A stretch of DNA of 64,000 nt. It comes from Capillidium heterosporum (Eukaryota; Entomophthoromycota; Entomophthoromycetes; Entomophthorales; Capillidiaceae). Shown here in pieces: positions 48,450-59,903 of this stretch. The stretch is from contig WBMQ01000006.1 in assembly GCA_016630905.1 (NCBI GenBank), positions 1,426,001 through 1,490,000 of the forward strand, read 5' to 3'. How positions within the stretch are numbered: position 1 is the first letter of the stretch; every line of letters begins with the position of its first letter. The notes below the pieces were generated by a model. The model did not search any database. It was not told the DNA's origin and was given only the letters and a program-made list of their open reading frames with translations. The position numbers and the translations under genes were made by a program.

Positions 48450-49144
48450 CATCTTCAGCCCTATTTTCAAGGCATCGGCTCAGACTTAATACTTTATAAT
48501 GTTGGATTCAAAAGCATTACATCCACCTAATACCTATTTATTATTAACTAATTATTTGCTGATTAAATCTGTTTTACTATGTATGCATCTTAGTTCTTCA
48601 CCGTATAATCGTTTTCACATCTGTCTAATCCATTACTTACATTTAAAATTAGTACTAGTAAACGAAATACTGTTGAAACTTTATACGCTACTCTCTTAAT
48701 ATAGAGATAGTATTTGTATGTATATGCTATCCATACATAATTTCTTGCTTTACACCCGAGTACTAATCGGAGCTGTTGACCTATAAGTGATATATAGGTT
48801 AGTATTTTTAAGTTGAGGTCGTATTTTCAAAGGCCAGGTATTGGGTTTAAATTTGAATAGTAGACAGAAACTATCCAAAAAATGACTTTAAAAGTATATT
48901 GATATATTTCTGCAAGGTATATCTCTTACAACCCTGTTATCGCTTCAAAACCAGAGACAAAGATTGTCTTATTTAGCTACAAAAGTATTAAATGTGTGTT
49001 TAAAATATGCTTGTCAACTCCAATTTTACTGTGCCCAGGTAGCATATCCTCTAGCATTCTATATAAACATACCTCTATATTTACTATACAAAATATTGAA
49101 AATGTAGCTTAAATCAAAATATCTAGTATAAAAGTAGTCAAATA
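48450..49144. other. Intergenic
   Basis: AT-rich; no coding signal apart from a short frame at 48499-48699 that looks random. Confidence 0.5.
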
Positions 49145-49595
49145 TTAATCCGATATTTATTAGGTGCACTAGTTAGAAAAGGACAAGTAGAATTTACATA
49201 CCGACCATACTAAGTATGCTATCCAATCCTAAACTCTGCAACAAGGGACCAGCAATCGGGATACCACCCAGCATACCACCGCTGGAATCACCACCACCAC
49301 CACCCAACAATCCACCCAACATATTACCACCACCAGACTCGCCACCATATAAACCACCCAACATACCACCACTGGATTGAGTTTCAGGTTTGGGCGCACT
49401 ACTGGCCGGTTTACTAGCTGGTGCACCACCACCGCTAGGCATGGAATGATCCTCACCATTGTGACGTCTAGCTAACCCGTTAGCTTGGACTGGAGTACCT
49501 GAGATGGAGCTTAAGGCTACCAGAGCTAAGGTCAAGGTTGGGATCAAGTTGGCATTGAACTTCATTTTACGAATATTTAGTTATTAGTTGATATT
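49145..49595 (-). repeat. Tandem duplicate, copy 1 (secreted Gly-rich protein gene)
   Basis: Direct repeat of the unit at 50081-50560, including the whole coding region plus about 45 bases past the stop and 30 before the start. The copies differ by scattered substitutions and small indels; both remain open, suggesting a fairly recent duplication under constraint. Confidence 0.8.
49194..49565 (-). CDS. Secreted Gly-rich protein, paralogue A
   Basis: A 123-aa single-frame gene. The signal peptide (MKFNANLIPTLTLALVALSS) is followed by ANGLARR, a dibasic KEX2-type site near residue 34. Then come a Pro/Ser/Lys linker and a glycine-rich array built on (S)GGMLGGLYGG/GGNMLGGLLGG/SGGMLGGIPIAG, ending in a hydrophobic helix, LLQSLGLDSILSMVGM. 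Such proteins are typical of fungal walls or hydrophobic surface layers, but I know no named family. The last codons read GGTATGTAA, and a consensus 3' site (TTCTAACTAG) lies about 33 bases downstream, so the apparent stop sits inside a possible intron donor; the true C-terminus may differ. TATA-like box at 49698-49705. Confidence 0.8.
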   Translation of the reverse strand: MKFNANLIPTLTLALVALSSISGTPVQANGLARRHNGEDHSMPSGGGAPASKPASSAPKPETQSSGGMLGGLYGGESGGGNMLGGLLGGGGGDSSGGMLGGIPIAGPLLQSLGLDSILSMVGM

Positions 49596-50080
49596 AGGTA
49601 GGTAGTGAAGTTGTATATTTGAAGTTCGGTCTACGAATTCTTTGGTATTAGGGCTGATAACTGTTTTTGTATAATCTCTTTCGTTCCACTCATCAACCTT
49701 ATATACCGATTTGCCACTATATCTTTGCTAGATTTACCTCTTTCTGTATTACTTAGAGGGTTTTTTGGACTGGATACTGAATTGTAACTATGAGTAAAAC
49801 CTTCAAAACTTTAATTGGGTCATGTTACTTTATTGTTTCAAAGGATTTTATGCTGCTACCGCTTGAAGCACCAGTAACTATCTTTATCTCTGCAGCTAGG
49901 ATCTCAATTTTCAAGTTCATTATACATCTATTATGGTACAGTTTGAGAAAGCATTAACCAAATTATTTGTAATATACATTCAGATTTCAACATCAATACA
50001 TGGAATATAAAAAATATAATTGTACACAAAATGTTGGAGATTTGGTTTAAGCCAATATACATTAAAAAGATAGTGAAAGA
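49596..50080. other. Spacer between the tandem copies
   Basis: Promoter of copy A (TATATAAG on the minus strand at 49698-49705, 133 bases before the ATG) and the 3' flank of copy B. No other gene. Confidence 0.5.
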
Positions 50081-50560
50081 TTAATCCGATATTTATTAGG
50101 TATACTAGTTAGAAAAGGACAAATAGTAGTTGGATCAAATAGAATTTACATACCGACCATACTAAGTATGCTGTCCAATCCTAAACTCTGCAACAAGGGA
50201 CCAGCAATCGGGATACCACCCAGCATACCACCGCTGGAATCACCATCACTACCACCACCCAATAATCCACCCAACATGTTACCACCACCAGAACTGCCAC
50301 CATACAAACCACCCAACATACCACCACTTGATTTAGGCTCAGGCTTTGCTGGGCTACTAGCTGGTTTACTAGCTGGTTTACCAGCTGGTGCACCACCACT
50401 AGGGCTAGAATAGTCTTTGCCACCATCGCGTCTAGCTAACCCGTTAGCTTGGACTGGAGTACCTGAGATGGAATTTAAAGCTACCAGAGCCAAGGTCAAG
50501 GCTGGGATCAAGTTGATACTGAACTTCATTTTACGAATATTTAGTTATTAGCTGGTATTA
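50081..50560 (-). repeat. Tandem duplicate, copy 2
   Basis: Second copy of the unit at 49145-49595, in the same orientation. It carries an extra run of about 15 bases between the stop and the shared 3' flank, and a small insertion in the Pro/Ser/Lys linker. Confidence 0.8.
50146..50529 (-). CDS. Secreted Gly-rich protein, paralogue B
   Basis: 127 aa, the duplicate of paralogue A, with the same layout: signal peptide, ANGLARR processing site, an extended PAGKPASKPASSPAKPEP linker, Gly-rich repeats and an identical C-terminal helix (AGPLLQSLGLDSILSMVGM). The conserved last 20 residues and signal peptide contrast with the freely varying linker, suggesting selection on the ends. The GTATGT at the stop and TTCTAACTAG downstream are conserved here too. 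TATA box (TATAAAAG, minus strand) at 50660-50667, 131 bases upstream, as in paralogue A. Confidence 0.8.
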   Translation of the reverse strand: MKFSINLIPALTLALVALNSISGTPVQANGLARRDGGKDYSSPSGGAPAGKPASKPASSPAKPEPKSSGGMLGGLYGGSSGGGNMLGGLLGGGSDGDSSGGMLGGIPIAGPLLQSLGLDSILSMVGM

Positions 50561-50659
50561 GGTATGTAGGAGTTAGATAGTGAAAGTTCGATCTACGAAT
50601 ATTTAGGTATTAGAATTAGTATATGTTTTTTTATAATTTTTGTTGTTCGGTCGGTAGAC

Positions 50660-50667
50660 CTTTTATA
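50660..50667 (-). promoter_or_regulatory. TATA box of paralogue B
   Basis: TATAAAAG on the minus strand, 131 bases before ATG 50529; position conserved relative to paralogue A. Confidence 0.5.
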
Positions 50668-50961
50668 CTGGATTACTTGATGTATCTTTTTTAAGTCCGC
50701 CTCCGCTTGCAAAGAGTTAGAGGATTTTTTCGGATCGGACACTGAGATGTACTTACCGTGGCTTTGGTACAGCCCTATATTTTTTATCTAAATATTAGTT
50801 TTATAATTATAAAATATACCTATATACTTTGCATATATTTAAATGGTATATTATAACCTTGAACGAAATGAATATATCTTATAGATATATGTATTTTGCT
50901 TTGCAATGTTTCTACGTTCTGAATTTTTATAAGTTTAAAATCTTGACAAAACAGAGGCCTA

Positions 50962-51092
50962 TTGTTGGAGGTAAGCCCATCATACTATCCCAGCCAAAAA
51001 AGATTCCATAAGGGCATGCACAGCAACTATTACAGTCTTGTATAAAGCCCTTTTTCTGTTGGGTTAGTATAATTGGGATTCCCCTCCAACAA
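50962..51092. mobile_element. MITE-like element with about 30-bp terminal inverted repeats
   Basis: The left end begins TTGTTGGAGG, then AAGCCCATCATACTATCCCA. The right end, read on the other strand, begins TTGTTGGAGG, then GAATCCCAATTATACTAACC. Outside a 2-nt gap the two ends match over about 30 bases. The core of about 70 bases has no coding capacity. Size (131 bp) and structure fit a miniature inverted-repeat transposable element, a non-autonomous DNA transposon. No clear target-site duplication was seen, so the superfamily is unassigned and a plain structured hairpin is an alternative. Confidence 0.55.
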
Positions 51093-52235
51093 CACATAAA
51101 ATAATGAATAGTCTAAACTATGATATAAGTAAAACCTTTTGATCTTTAATTGAATCACGTTATTGTTTCAACGGGTCTCATGCTGCCACCATTTGGGGTA
51201 CTGGTAGTTATCTTCAAATTCTCTCTATAATGCAGGCTATAGTGAATATAGTAAAACTATATGCTGTTATTCACCACATATTGTCTTCAAGCATGGAACA
51301 CTTGAAATGTTTTGAAGAGGTTTCGTTCTGTATTTGAAAAAAATAAATTGAAAGCCGCTCTTGAAATACCATTCCATTAATATATAGCACTACTATTTTA
51401 TATAATTTAAATAGATGGGTCTGATATTATAAGGGCGAGTACCATTGTATGGTATCGGATGCGAAATTTGTAATATGTTGGACGGGTATATAGTGCTTTA
51501 TAGCCTGAAAAAATACACCACAAGTGCCATGCTATTCAACATTGGAACAAATGAATAGTATCTATCTATGAGAATGCTGGTAATTGCTTAGTGGTAAACA
51601 ATAAGTTAGAGGGGATCATTCCATTTGAATACAATGAAATATAATTGTATCTTTTCCTAAATAAATAGGATATATCATCGATATATATTTGCTCAACTTT
51701 ACATATTTATTTGGCATGAAAATATAATTTCTATCGATATCTCCACCAAATATTTGTTTGCTATTTTCACCATCCTTTTTAAAATGATTAGCATTATAAC
51801 AATAAGTAAATCAATATATTATAACTTGGCACTCAAATATCAGTAATTTAACAATAAATCATAAAAAAGTTCCAATAGTTTTAAGTATTTGTATATTTAA
51901 GTGGCATTATTTGAGATATATATATGGTTTTCATCCCAAGTACTATAACTTAAAATAAATATTCCATAGGCAGATGCAAATAATACAAACCTGAGAGTCA
52001 ATTCGCGTTTGTTAGGTATCAATAATAGGTAAACGAAAGTTATATTTATATAAATTTTAAATTAGTATATATACAGTCAACATCTTTACAAAACATTCAT
52101 TATTCTTATAAAAACATATAAAGTGCGATAAATTTGATAAAATAGAAAAGCAATATCCACAAAGTGATTTCTCCAACCGCCAACCCCAAATTGAAAGCCA
52201 ATCGTCAAACAGAAGCAAAATTTTATTATCGAAGA
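51093..52235. other. Intergenic, strongly AT-rich
   Basis: No coding signal. TATAAAAA and TATAAAG-like boxes near 52105-52125 may serve the possible small gene at 52236. Confidence 0.45.
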
Positions 52236-52454
52236 ATGTCTACACAAAGGTGTAAGTTGATGTGCAAGTCCGTATACTTTTAAAACTTAAATCAAAAGCT
52301 ACCCGAGGTAGAAGGGTCTGAGCTACCTAAAGAAACTTTTAAAGTAAACTATATACCAACCGATGATTCCTCTCAGAAGATTAAAAAAATAGGGCTGACA
52401 AACGTGAACGTGGGGTATAGGTCATGGGACGTGGATTGTGGTAAGGCAAAGTAG
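52236..52454 (+). CDS. Possible small two-exon gene, about 55 aa
   Basis: ATG at 52236 (MSTQ...), then a GTAAGT donor and an intron 52252-52298 (47 nt) ending AAAAG, then exon 52299-52454: LPEVEGSELPKETFKVNYIP, TDDSSQKIKKIGLTNVNVG, YRSWDVDCGKAK. A TATA box precedes it. Composition is protein-like, but exon phase matches only if one base is dropped from exon 1 (for example in its AAA run), as in other genes here. No family recognised. Confidence 0.35.
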
Positions 52455-52550
52455 ATCGGAAGTTGCAATTTTCGATTGAGGCAAATATACGGTGGAATGT
52501 GCCACCAAACTATATATCAAAATTACCGAGGTTAGCTTAGCGTACGACAA

Positions 52551-55350
52551 CTAGTTCTCTAGCTCCAATTCCGACTTTACTACTCCTAGTTTCCCCCCTT
52601 TACCTACCGAAGCGGTGGTAGTAGTTGGAGCGCTAGTCAAGTTGGTCACCGCATCAAAGTCACCAAAGGGGAAGCCACTGATACCGAAGGTACGTCGCAT
52701 CAAATTTAAGCTGCGGTAGGTCTTGACCGGTTCCCTATCGGGCAGCAACGTGCTAGCTCCCCTACGCGTACCACGATTCTGCCTCCTCGATCGTCTAGTC
52801 GATCGATCCTGCAGCTTGACTTGCCTCAAGATTTCACTGTCGTTCAACTCTACTAAAACTGGTGTGAACTGGTCAGCCGCCAACCTATCTCGTATTGGGT
52901 TGGTTATCGGACCTAAAAAGGAGGAATGCAACGAGGGGTCGTTGACGGCGCCACCATCCAAAAAGTTGTAGTCGAGTAAAATCAACGACTTTTTGAAGGC
53001 ATAAATCTGCTCGCGGATATCGTGGGCGATAGCCGTTCTAATTGACAAAAAAGGTAAGGTTGGTTGCTAAATGGTAAAAAATACTTACATAAACTCACCG
53101 CCTAGGCCGAGGTCGGTAGCTAAAGTACTAGCGAATAATTCGGGGGAATTGTGAATGCACATGATGTCCCATTCAAACTGGTCGACCAAATTGATACGTC
53201 CGATCGTGATGTCCAACTATTTTATATAAAAACTAAAGTTACCATCAAATGTTTCAACTAAATATTCTACCTTGATAAGGATGCGCATCTCTGAGACTTT
53301 AGGCAGTGGTACATCCTTCGGCTTCTCTTCATCCATCTTGGACCGGAGGGCCAACAGATCTTCGGCATCCTTACCGTGGTGTTGGTAGTCAGTCAATTGG
53401 CTCTTGATACTCTGCATGATGGGTTCGTGGAACAAAGTGCGTGGGAGCTGGAAGTCGTTGCACAAACTTTCCGAAAACAGGTCGATGCTAACAAAGTCGT
53501 CTAAAGGGAATTAGTATAAGCAAAAATTTTGGAAATGTTGAATTACCGTTCAAATTCCAAGTGAAAGTATCGGAAAACTTGATACCACCGAACTCCAAGT
53601 CCAACCTAATGGGAACTAAGATTTCCTCTTGAGTAGCAGCCTCACGTAGCCTCTTGTTCAACCTAATTGAAGTCAGTTTAAAAATGTAAAAGTGACAAAA
53701 ATTTTACCTGGTAATGTGCCTGTAGAAGATAGGGCCCAACTCCTCGCCGTAGTGGATTTTGGGCCCTAGCTCCGCTAAGGCCATCTGTTGGATGCGATGG
53801 GCGTGCCTTCCCTCTTGGCTTTGGCCCCGGTTTGTTAACGACCTGCATCGGTCTAGGGGCGTTCTGCAGTTGTGGGGGCGGAGGTCGATTCAACCTTTCA
53901 AACGCCAACTCCTTGTTAAAGATAGCCTGCTGCACGATGAGATCTTGATAGCTGAGGTCCATGTGGCGGTACCGAGCCACCCGATCTTTTTTGACATCGG
54001 TGTCGTCGTACCGCAAGGCTTCGGGGTGCATTTGAGCTTCGACTTGCGGCCGTTCGTGGGGTACTTGACCTTGTCGCATCTGACTGAGGTTGGGGTTCTG
54101 CAGGTGGCGAGGTAGGTTAGGATTGGATAACTGAGGTAAAGGGCGCTTGGGGCTGCTGGGTTGGTGTACCGACGTTAGGATAGCCAAGTTGGGGGAGGTT
54201 GTTAGGCCGGATCGGTAACTTGGGGTTCATGAACTGGGTTGGGGTCGATTGCATGTTGTGGCTGAACCCAGCCATGGGGGTTAGGTTGGACACATTAGAC
54301 TGGTTGAGCATCATGGGCATATCCTCGATCTTGGGTGCCAACTTGTTACGCCTAGGTTTGCCTCGCGTAGGTACCGAGTCATCTTCTACTTTGAAGTTTC
54401 TTTGGTAGGGGAGCGCATTATCTACAAGTTCTGGCGGTTTGGTGGCTGTCTTACCTCCCTTCTTAGCCTTGGCAGCCTTTTTGGCCTTATCGGCGAGTGA
54501 ACTTTCGTCGTTGGGAGTGGGTATAGTGATAGGAGACTGGGCGTACTGGCTTCCAAAATTGCTGTGGGCGTCCATACCTATACTAGGGTTCCCGTTGGTG
54601 TTTCCCATCCGGTTGTTGGCGTTCATCATATTCCGGAAGAGGTTGGGGACCTGCTGGACTGGGTTCAGGTTCCCTGGGTTAGGTAGAGGCGTCGAGTCGT
54701 TGGAGAAGTTGTTGCTTTCGACTGATTGGATTGACTGGTTGTGGTTGAAATTGAGTTGGTGGGCTCCATTTTGGTTTGCATTTTGCTGCTGCTGGACCAG
54801 GTTGTTGGCAAGTCCAGTTTGGTTTATGCTGGGGACTGAAGGTTCAAAGTTGTTGGGTAGGTTGGAGCCGTTGATGGAGCTGGGGCTTTGCAGGTCGGTT
54901 GGGAAGTTCATGTTGAGATTTCTATTTTCGCCCATCTGCATCTGCTGCATCAAGTTAAACATATTCATCAAGTTTATCTGGTTAGTGTTCTGGTTTGCAT
55001 TTAAAAACTGGTTTTGCCCTAGGTTCTGCATGTTCATCATCTGCCCCATAGCTAGCTGGCTCAGCTGTTGCATACTATAAAATTCAAAAATAAGTTAGCA
55101 ACTTTGCGGTTTAAAAAACTAACTTTAAGTTGTTAAGCTGACCGATGTTTTGATTCTGGACAGTTTGATTGTTGGGCTGGAACATATTCATCATGGGTTG
55201 CATCTGTTGCATAGCATTGGGCAACTGTTGCTGCTGTTGGTTCTGGTAAAAGTTGTTGTTAAACCCAGGAGTATCAGGTTGGTTGGTAGCTCGAGCGAAT
55301 AGGTCCACTGGAGTTGATACTGGGTTGTCGCCTTGTTGTCCTTGATTCAT
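52551..55350 (-). CDS. SNF5: SNF5/INI1 subunit of SWI/SNF-type remodeller
   Basis: Six exons on the minus strand: 55124-55350, 53708-55074, 53547-53662, 53271-53500, 53089-53216, 52551-53037; about 850 aa. The ATG is 55348-55350; the frame upstream offers only TTG. The N-terminal 450 residues are Asn/Gln/Met-rich, as in yeast Snf5. Then comes [20 protein letters not shown] and the SNF5 domain with its two repeats: [20 protein letters not shown]...TWNLN and [24 protein letters not shown]...[16 protein letters not shown], then [14 protein letters not shown]. It is a core structural subunit of SWI/SNF or RSC that contacts the nucleosome acidic patch. Exon 2 needs one base skipped at two places (54117-54152 and near 53825), both next to runs of four identical bases (GGGG/CCCC). 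With these, all exon phases agree. The C-terminal tail is basic then acidic. Confidence 0.9.
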
Positions 55351-57364
55351 AACTATTGCATTCAAAACAAAATTAGTAACTATATTCGATTCATTTCAGC
55401 ATTGAAGTAAAAGGGCTGTAGTCAAAAGCGATGCAGCTATACTAAAAGCATATTCGAACTAGGGAAGTATACAAACCTTATTAAGCAAGCCCAATATTTA
55501 GCAAATAGGGTGATATCAATATAATATTGAGATAAAAGTTGCGGTCAGGTCCAAGTTGGTAAAAATGTGGGGAGGCTAGTGCCGTCGGAGAAAATCCTTA
55601 AATTGGGGTGTAGAATTGTTGTCGGCTGGTCTAAAGTGAATATACGAGTTTGGAAAATCCGATACTAGAATAAGTTAAAAGCTACGTAAATATAAAGTTA
55701 ACACTTCTCGAAAGGGATGAAATCACTCAAATGTTGTTAAATACCACTATTTTAAATGAAATTGCTTGCTGGTAATTCGATTATCGTAAGTCCACTTTAA
55801 ACTTAAACTTGGGAAACAACTGCATTGAAACAGACTCTAGTTCAACTTTTCTAAATCCCATCCAGCTGGGTTTAACTTATGGCGGAAGCAGTGCTTATTA
55901 TTGGCTGTAAATTCTATGGCTCTATACGATTGGTGGAATTTCAACCAGAGTTGAAGCGGAACATAAAAAGCGGTTAAATGAACAGGTTAAGGAAATTGAA
56001 GTTCAAAGGCATCAGCCAATCAAGCAAGCTTTTCCACCCGGCTAGCGATCTTGTTAAGCAGGTGGAAGATGGATGAAGTTGGAAGGTCAACGAAAGTCTG
56101 CAAATTGCTACTGCTATCTTGTGAATAAAATTATGCGATCAGGGTAGTGTGGCCTTTAATTAAAAGTTTATCCCGATTTGGAAAAAGTGGAATGTGGATC
56201 CATTTATTCCTACATCAGGTTTAAACTTGGTTTGAACTACCAACCTTGGCTATCAGCTGGTTCCCACAACAAATGTGGCGTCAGCTACACTTTGGAATTC
56301 GATTTTAGACCTGCCCCAGATCCAATAGTTTATTGACTACACCAGCTACTCTTTTGTGTTTACCAATGTCTCAGACTTAAAGTGACACTCCTATACATCC
56401 TTGGTAACATTAATTAAATTTCCATATCAGTCAACTTTTAGCAACGTATCTGAAAGCTTCGGTTTCAGAAATGCACTAGAAAAGAAGAATTTTAATTATT
56501 AGACTCTTATAATGTTGGGCAAGTCAAAGCTCTTGCTAGTCGTTAAGGCTGGCTCATATTTATCCCGCAAGAACATGGATTTTGGATTGCTTTTTATGGA
56601 GCTGTCTCATATTTGAGTTGAACGACATCTTGGAAGTTTGCAATCCTATATGGGATTAATATTGGCTTAGGCTTGGTATAAAGTATATCGACTACAAGAC
56701 TGTGATGGCTTACACCATAATGCTTTGTTACTGCAACCTAGCTTATACATCGTTAATAAACCTAAGCTAATTTAATATGTTGCTATTTAAGCCCATTAAT
56801 TAGGCTAATCTGCATACAGTGTTGTATCAAGCCTACCAAAAACACAATCACTTTAGCTAAAAATTTAAGCACAATAAACATTGTAGCGTCCTATGCAATC
56901 AAGAAGCTATACTTTGTTCAAAAGACTGATCTGATGAACTTCCTTTCATATTATGAAAGTAAAATTTAGCCCAGTCCACTCCCAAGACTTTGAGATTTAT
57001 TTTAGAGCTTCAAGTGAGAGGTTCCCCTACAAATCTAAGCAAACTTTCAAGATTTCAAGGTAAAAAATAAGCCTATATATGTACATCCCGTACACAAGTG
57101 TTTATTTGATTTAAATCTGTATTTTAATCGTATAGAAGTTATCATAATACATGGGTTGTCGTTTAAAAAAATAGATTTGATGTCAAATTTCGTTCGAATT
57201 TAGTAAAAAGTAGTTGCAAATTTCTACAAATTTGCTGATAAATTAAAAATTGATATCTATCAAGTTTAAACAGAATAGTTTGATCAAAATCTATAGTTTT
57301 TGTACTAAAGCTGAATATGAAAAACGTTCAAACTTAAATGGATGGAAAATATACTAAATTTAAA
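55351..57364. other. Intergenic, 2 kb
   Basis: Between the head of SNF5 and the tail of the tyrosinase gene. Moderately AT-rich, with no supported exon on either strand. Confidence 0.45.
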
Positions 57365-58939
57365 CTACAAGCATATACAAAGCCAAAATCGGATAACTAT
57401 ACAAAATTTATTAAACAAATATCTAGTTTTAATCAATTCGTTGATGTTAGCCAAACTTACAAAGCCTGACTGTTTGTTCAAAAGATCAATTAGTACGTTA
57501 GATTCTTTCTCCAACTTGCGAACTTCCGCGACGTCAAAGTGATTCATCTCGATCCACTTTAAGCTTTTAGGCTTCTTTTTCTTCAAATTCAACTTCATGG
57601 TACGACCTTGTTGAAAGGGGATCTTGTTCTGGGAAAGTTTTTGGATGAGGGATTGGGCTGTTAAGTCTTTGGAGAATAGGATGGGGTTGTTGGTGATAGC
57701 ATCTTGGAAGAACTTGGGCAATTTTTTCAACGGGTTCAAAGCAGTTATATAGGCCCTTCGAGCTAAGGTGGAGCTACTGGCAGTGGTAGTGGTGGTAGAG
57801 TTGTCAGATTGGGATTGGATGGGAGCTTCGGTGAAGGTAGCTGCTGATGAAGAAGTAGTTGAAGAAGTAGCTACGGAGGTAGAAGTAGAGACATTGGAAA
57901 TAGCAATCGAATCTGAACTGCTAATAGAACTACTGCTACTACTTGCTATAACTAAAGTACTATCACTACTACTGCTGCTGCTACTTACTACGGTCGAAAT
58001 AACATCACTACTGCTTACCACTGGATTGGCTGATGGCTTATCACTTTCATCTGGAATCTCCAAAAGCCTAGGATATCTTTTGTAAGTGTAACAGTAATTA
58101 GTATGCAAAGTATCCCAAGTCGAGTTGACGGTGGCGGTCCAAGGCTTCAAGGTATCCTTATCGGTAGCCTTTTTCCTATACATCTCCCCTTCATAGGTTG
58201 AGTTGGGATTGCGCATCTGCCACTCCCACCAAACCATATCAACGAAGGAGTGGTGCAAGTAAAATATAGGGTCGTTGGGACTGTACATGGGGTAGAAATC
58301 CCCCTCGTAGCCACCAATTGAAGTATGAGGGTCACCATGCTTGAGTTCAAACCGGTATGAGAAATTGGAGAATTTCTTCTCGTTGATATCCAAAACAATC
58401 TCCTCAGGCGGTGAAAAGGGGTACAAAAAATTACCACCGTCGTAATCTCTCTTCAAACAGTGGGGGCTGTCGGTTGGGTAGGTCATGTTCCAGTTCTTGA
58501 AGACGCCATTTTCTAGACAATAGGTCCCAGCTGATTTGTTACCGTTGCCACCTATGTATTTGTCCGACAAAACGATACTCTCATGGGGATTCTGCGAATC
58601 TAGGGACCAGTCCCAGTAAGGTAAATTGACACTTGCATCGATTTGTTGCAGAGCCTTTTCGTACAGCCTTAGAAAGTACCGGTGCCAAGGCAGGAAGGCC
58701 GGCTTACCGTGGGCGTAATCCTTGTTCTTGAGATGAATATTAGAAAAGTACTCGTAGTTGGTATAGGAGTAACCCCAGGACTTTCGGGAATGTAAAGTGT
58801 TTACGGCGGCTGCATAACGACGGAACTCCTCCTTGGTTAGTTCACGGATCTCTTTGCGAATGACTGGCAACTCACACCGTTCACTTTGGGTTAGGCTTAG
58901 GAAGGATGCAAATAAGCTGATATAGGTTTGAAGTTTCAT
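57365..58939 (-). CDS. Secreted tyrosinase (type-3 copper enzyme)
   Basis: 524 aa from ATG 58937-58939; the open frame extends upstream only with a GTG. The signal peptide is MKLQTYISLFASFLSLTQS. CuA ligands: SNIHLKNKDYAHGKP and FLPWHRYF (His about 69, 77, 86). CuB ligands: FELKHGDPHTS and IFYLHHSFVDMVWWEW (His about 201, 205, 230). The enzyme oxidises monophenols and o-diphenols to quinones for melanin or wall cross-linking. The catalytic domain ends near residue 300 (a Tyr-x-Tyr motif, YCYTYKRYPR, is present). It is followed by an 80-residue Ser-rich linker and a C-terminal extension with a Lys-rich patch. Near the end, GTAAGT (57460) to an AG at 57423 would make a 38-nt intron, changing the last residues to GFIFV (about 496 aa). 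TATA box 78 bases upstream. Confidence 0.92.
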   Translation of the reverse strand: MKLQTYISLFASFLSLTQSERCELPVIRKEIRELTKEEFRRYAAAVNTLHSRKSWGYSYTNYEYFSNIHLKNKDYAHGKPAFLPWHRYFLRLYEKALQQIDASVNLPYWDWSLDSQNPHESIVLSDKYIGGNGNKSAGTYCLENGVFKNWNMTYPTDSPHCLKRDYDGGNFLYPFSPPEEIVLDINEKKFSNFSYRFELKHGDPHTSIGGYEGDFYPMYSPNDPIFYLHHSFVDMVWWEWQMRNPNSTYEGEMYRKKATDKDTLKPWTATVNSTWDTLHTNYCYTYKRYPRLLEIPDESDKPSANPVVSSSDVISTVVSSSSSSSDSTLVIASSSSSSISSSDSIAISNVSTSTSVATSSTTSSSAATFTEAPIQSQSDNSTTTTTASSSTLARRAYITALNPLKKLPKFFQDAITNNPILFSKDLTAQSLIQKLSQNKIPFQQGRTMKLNLKKKKPKSLKWIEMNHFDVAEVRKLEKESNVLIDLLNKQSGFVSLANINELIKTRYLFNKFCIVIRFWLCICL

Positions 58940-59016
58940 TATAAATTTTGTTGGGATTAGGGTTGTATTTATTATTTCAAATAATAGTGTCGATTGTAGA
59001 GGCACCTTTCCCTTCG

Positions 59017-59024
59017 TTTATATA
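59017..59024 (-). promoter_or_regulatory. TATA box of the tyrosinase gene
   Basis: TATATAAA on the minus strand, 78 bases before ATG 58939; supports that start over the upstream GTG. Confidence 0.55.
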
Positions 59025-59903
59025 CATATCCATTAATATATGCCTGCAGTCTGCTTACATAGATGAGGGATTTTTATTTACTTCATTTACGTATATCCCA
59101 TTAACTTTTATGCTTCATTATTTTTGATCCTGGATAATTTGTCGCTTTAAGCTAGATTAGAAATTTTGTATCCCATAAAATTGGACTTTATTATGGGCTT
59201 ATCTAAATGAAACTGATAAACTTTATAGAACAATAGGGTATATCTTTGAGATTCAAATGCAAATTTATATTGGACTCCATTTGCAGTAGCTTTAAAGCCA
59301 ATGCTGGCGGAATTTCATTTTCATTTAGACAATTAAGCCTTTGCGTATAAAAATAGCAACTTGGCAATCGCATAACGAACTACAAGCAAAATAAACGTTT
59401 ACTTGTCTTATGATATAGGTCTAGAAATCATTATATATGAACAATAGTTACCAAACCCGTACCAACTGTTATGCTATCACCAATTGTCTAATTGGCTGGG
59501 TTCAGACCTTCATCATGGCACAAGCCCACAGAAGTTTCTTGAACTTTTGTCGAGTTAAACGAACTCGGAGATTACACTCTTTAGCTTTTGGTTGATGTGA
59601 ATATCTAGTGGGCTTCTAATGAAACCACACCAAGGCATACACTCTTCTCTAAATAGGTAAAAGACTAGCCGGATCGTACAATGTCCAAACTCCGACTATT
59701 AGCGAAAGCTAAGAAATTAAGCCTCCATTTTAAAAATATAGCATACATGACAAACTCAAGTAAAACGGTAAAGTTTATTATTACATGTGGAATATAAAGA
59801 AGTTTGGGAGAGAAGATGAGTGAGTTCTGGTACATATCAAAAATATACGTCGATAAATAGATCTTGAGTGCAATAGTGTAGATACATTTGAGAGAAGGAC
59901 TGG
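59025..59903. other. Intergenic
   Basis: No coding signal; AT-rich with no repeat or RNA gene recognised. Confidence 0.5.

Noticed and set aside
54131-54173. 43-nt GT-AG stretch that would also repair SNF5
   Set aside because: GC-rich, weak donor (GTCGGT), no branchpoint; all other introns here are AT-rich. A one-base run difference is simpler.
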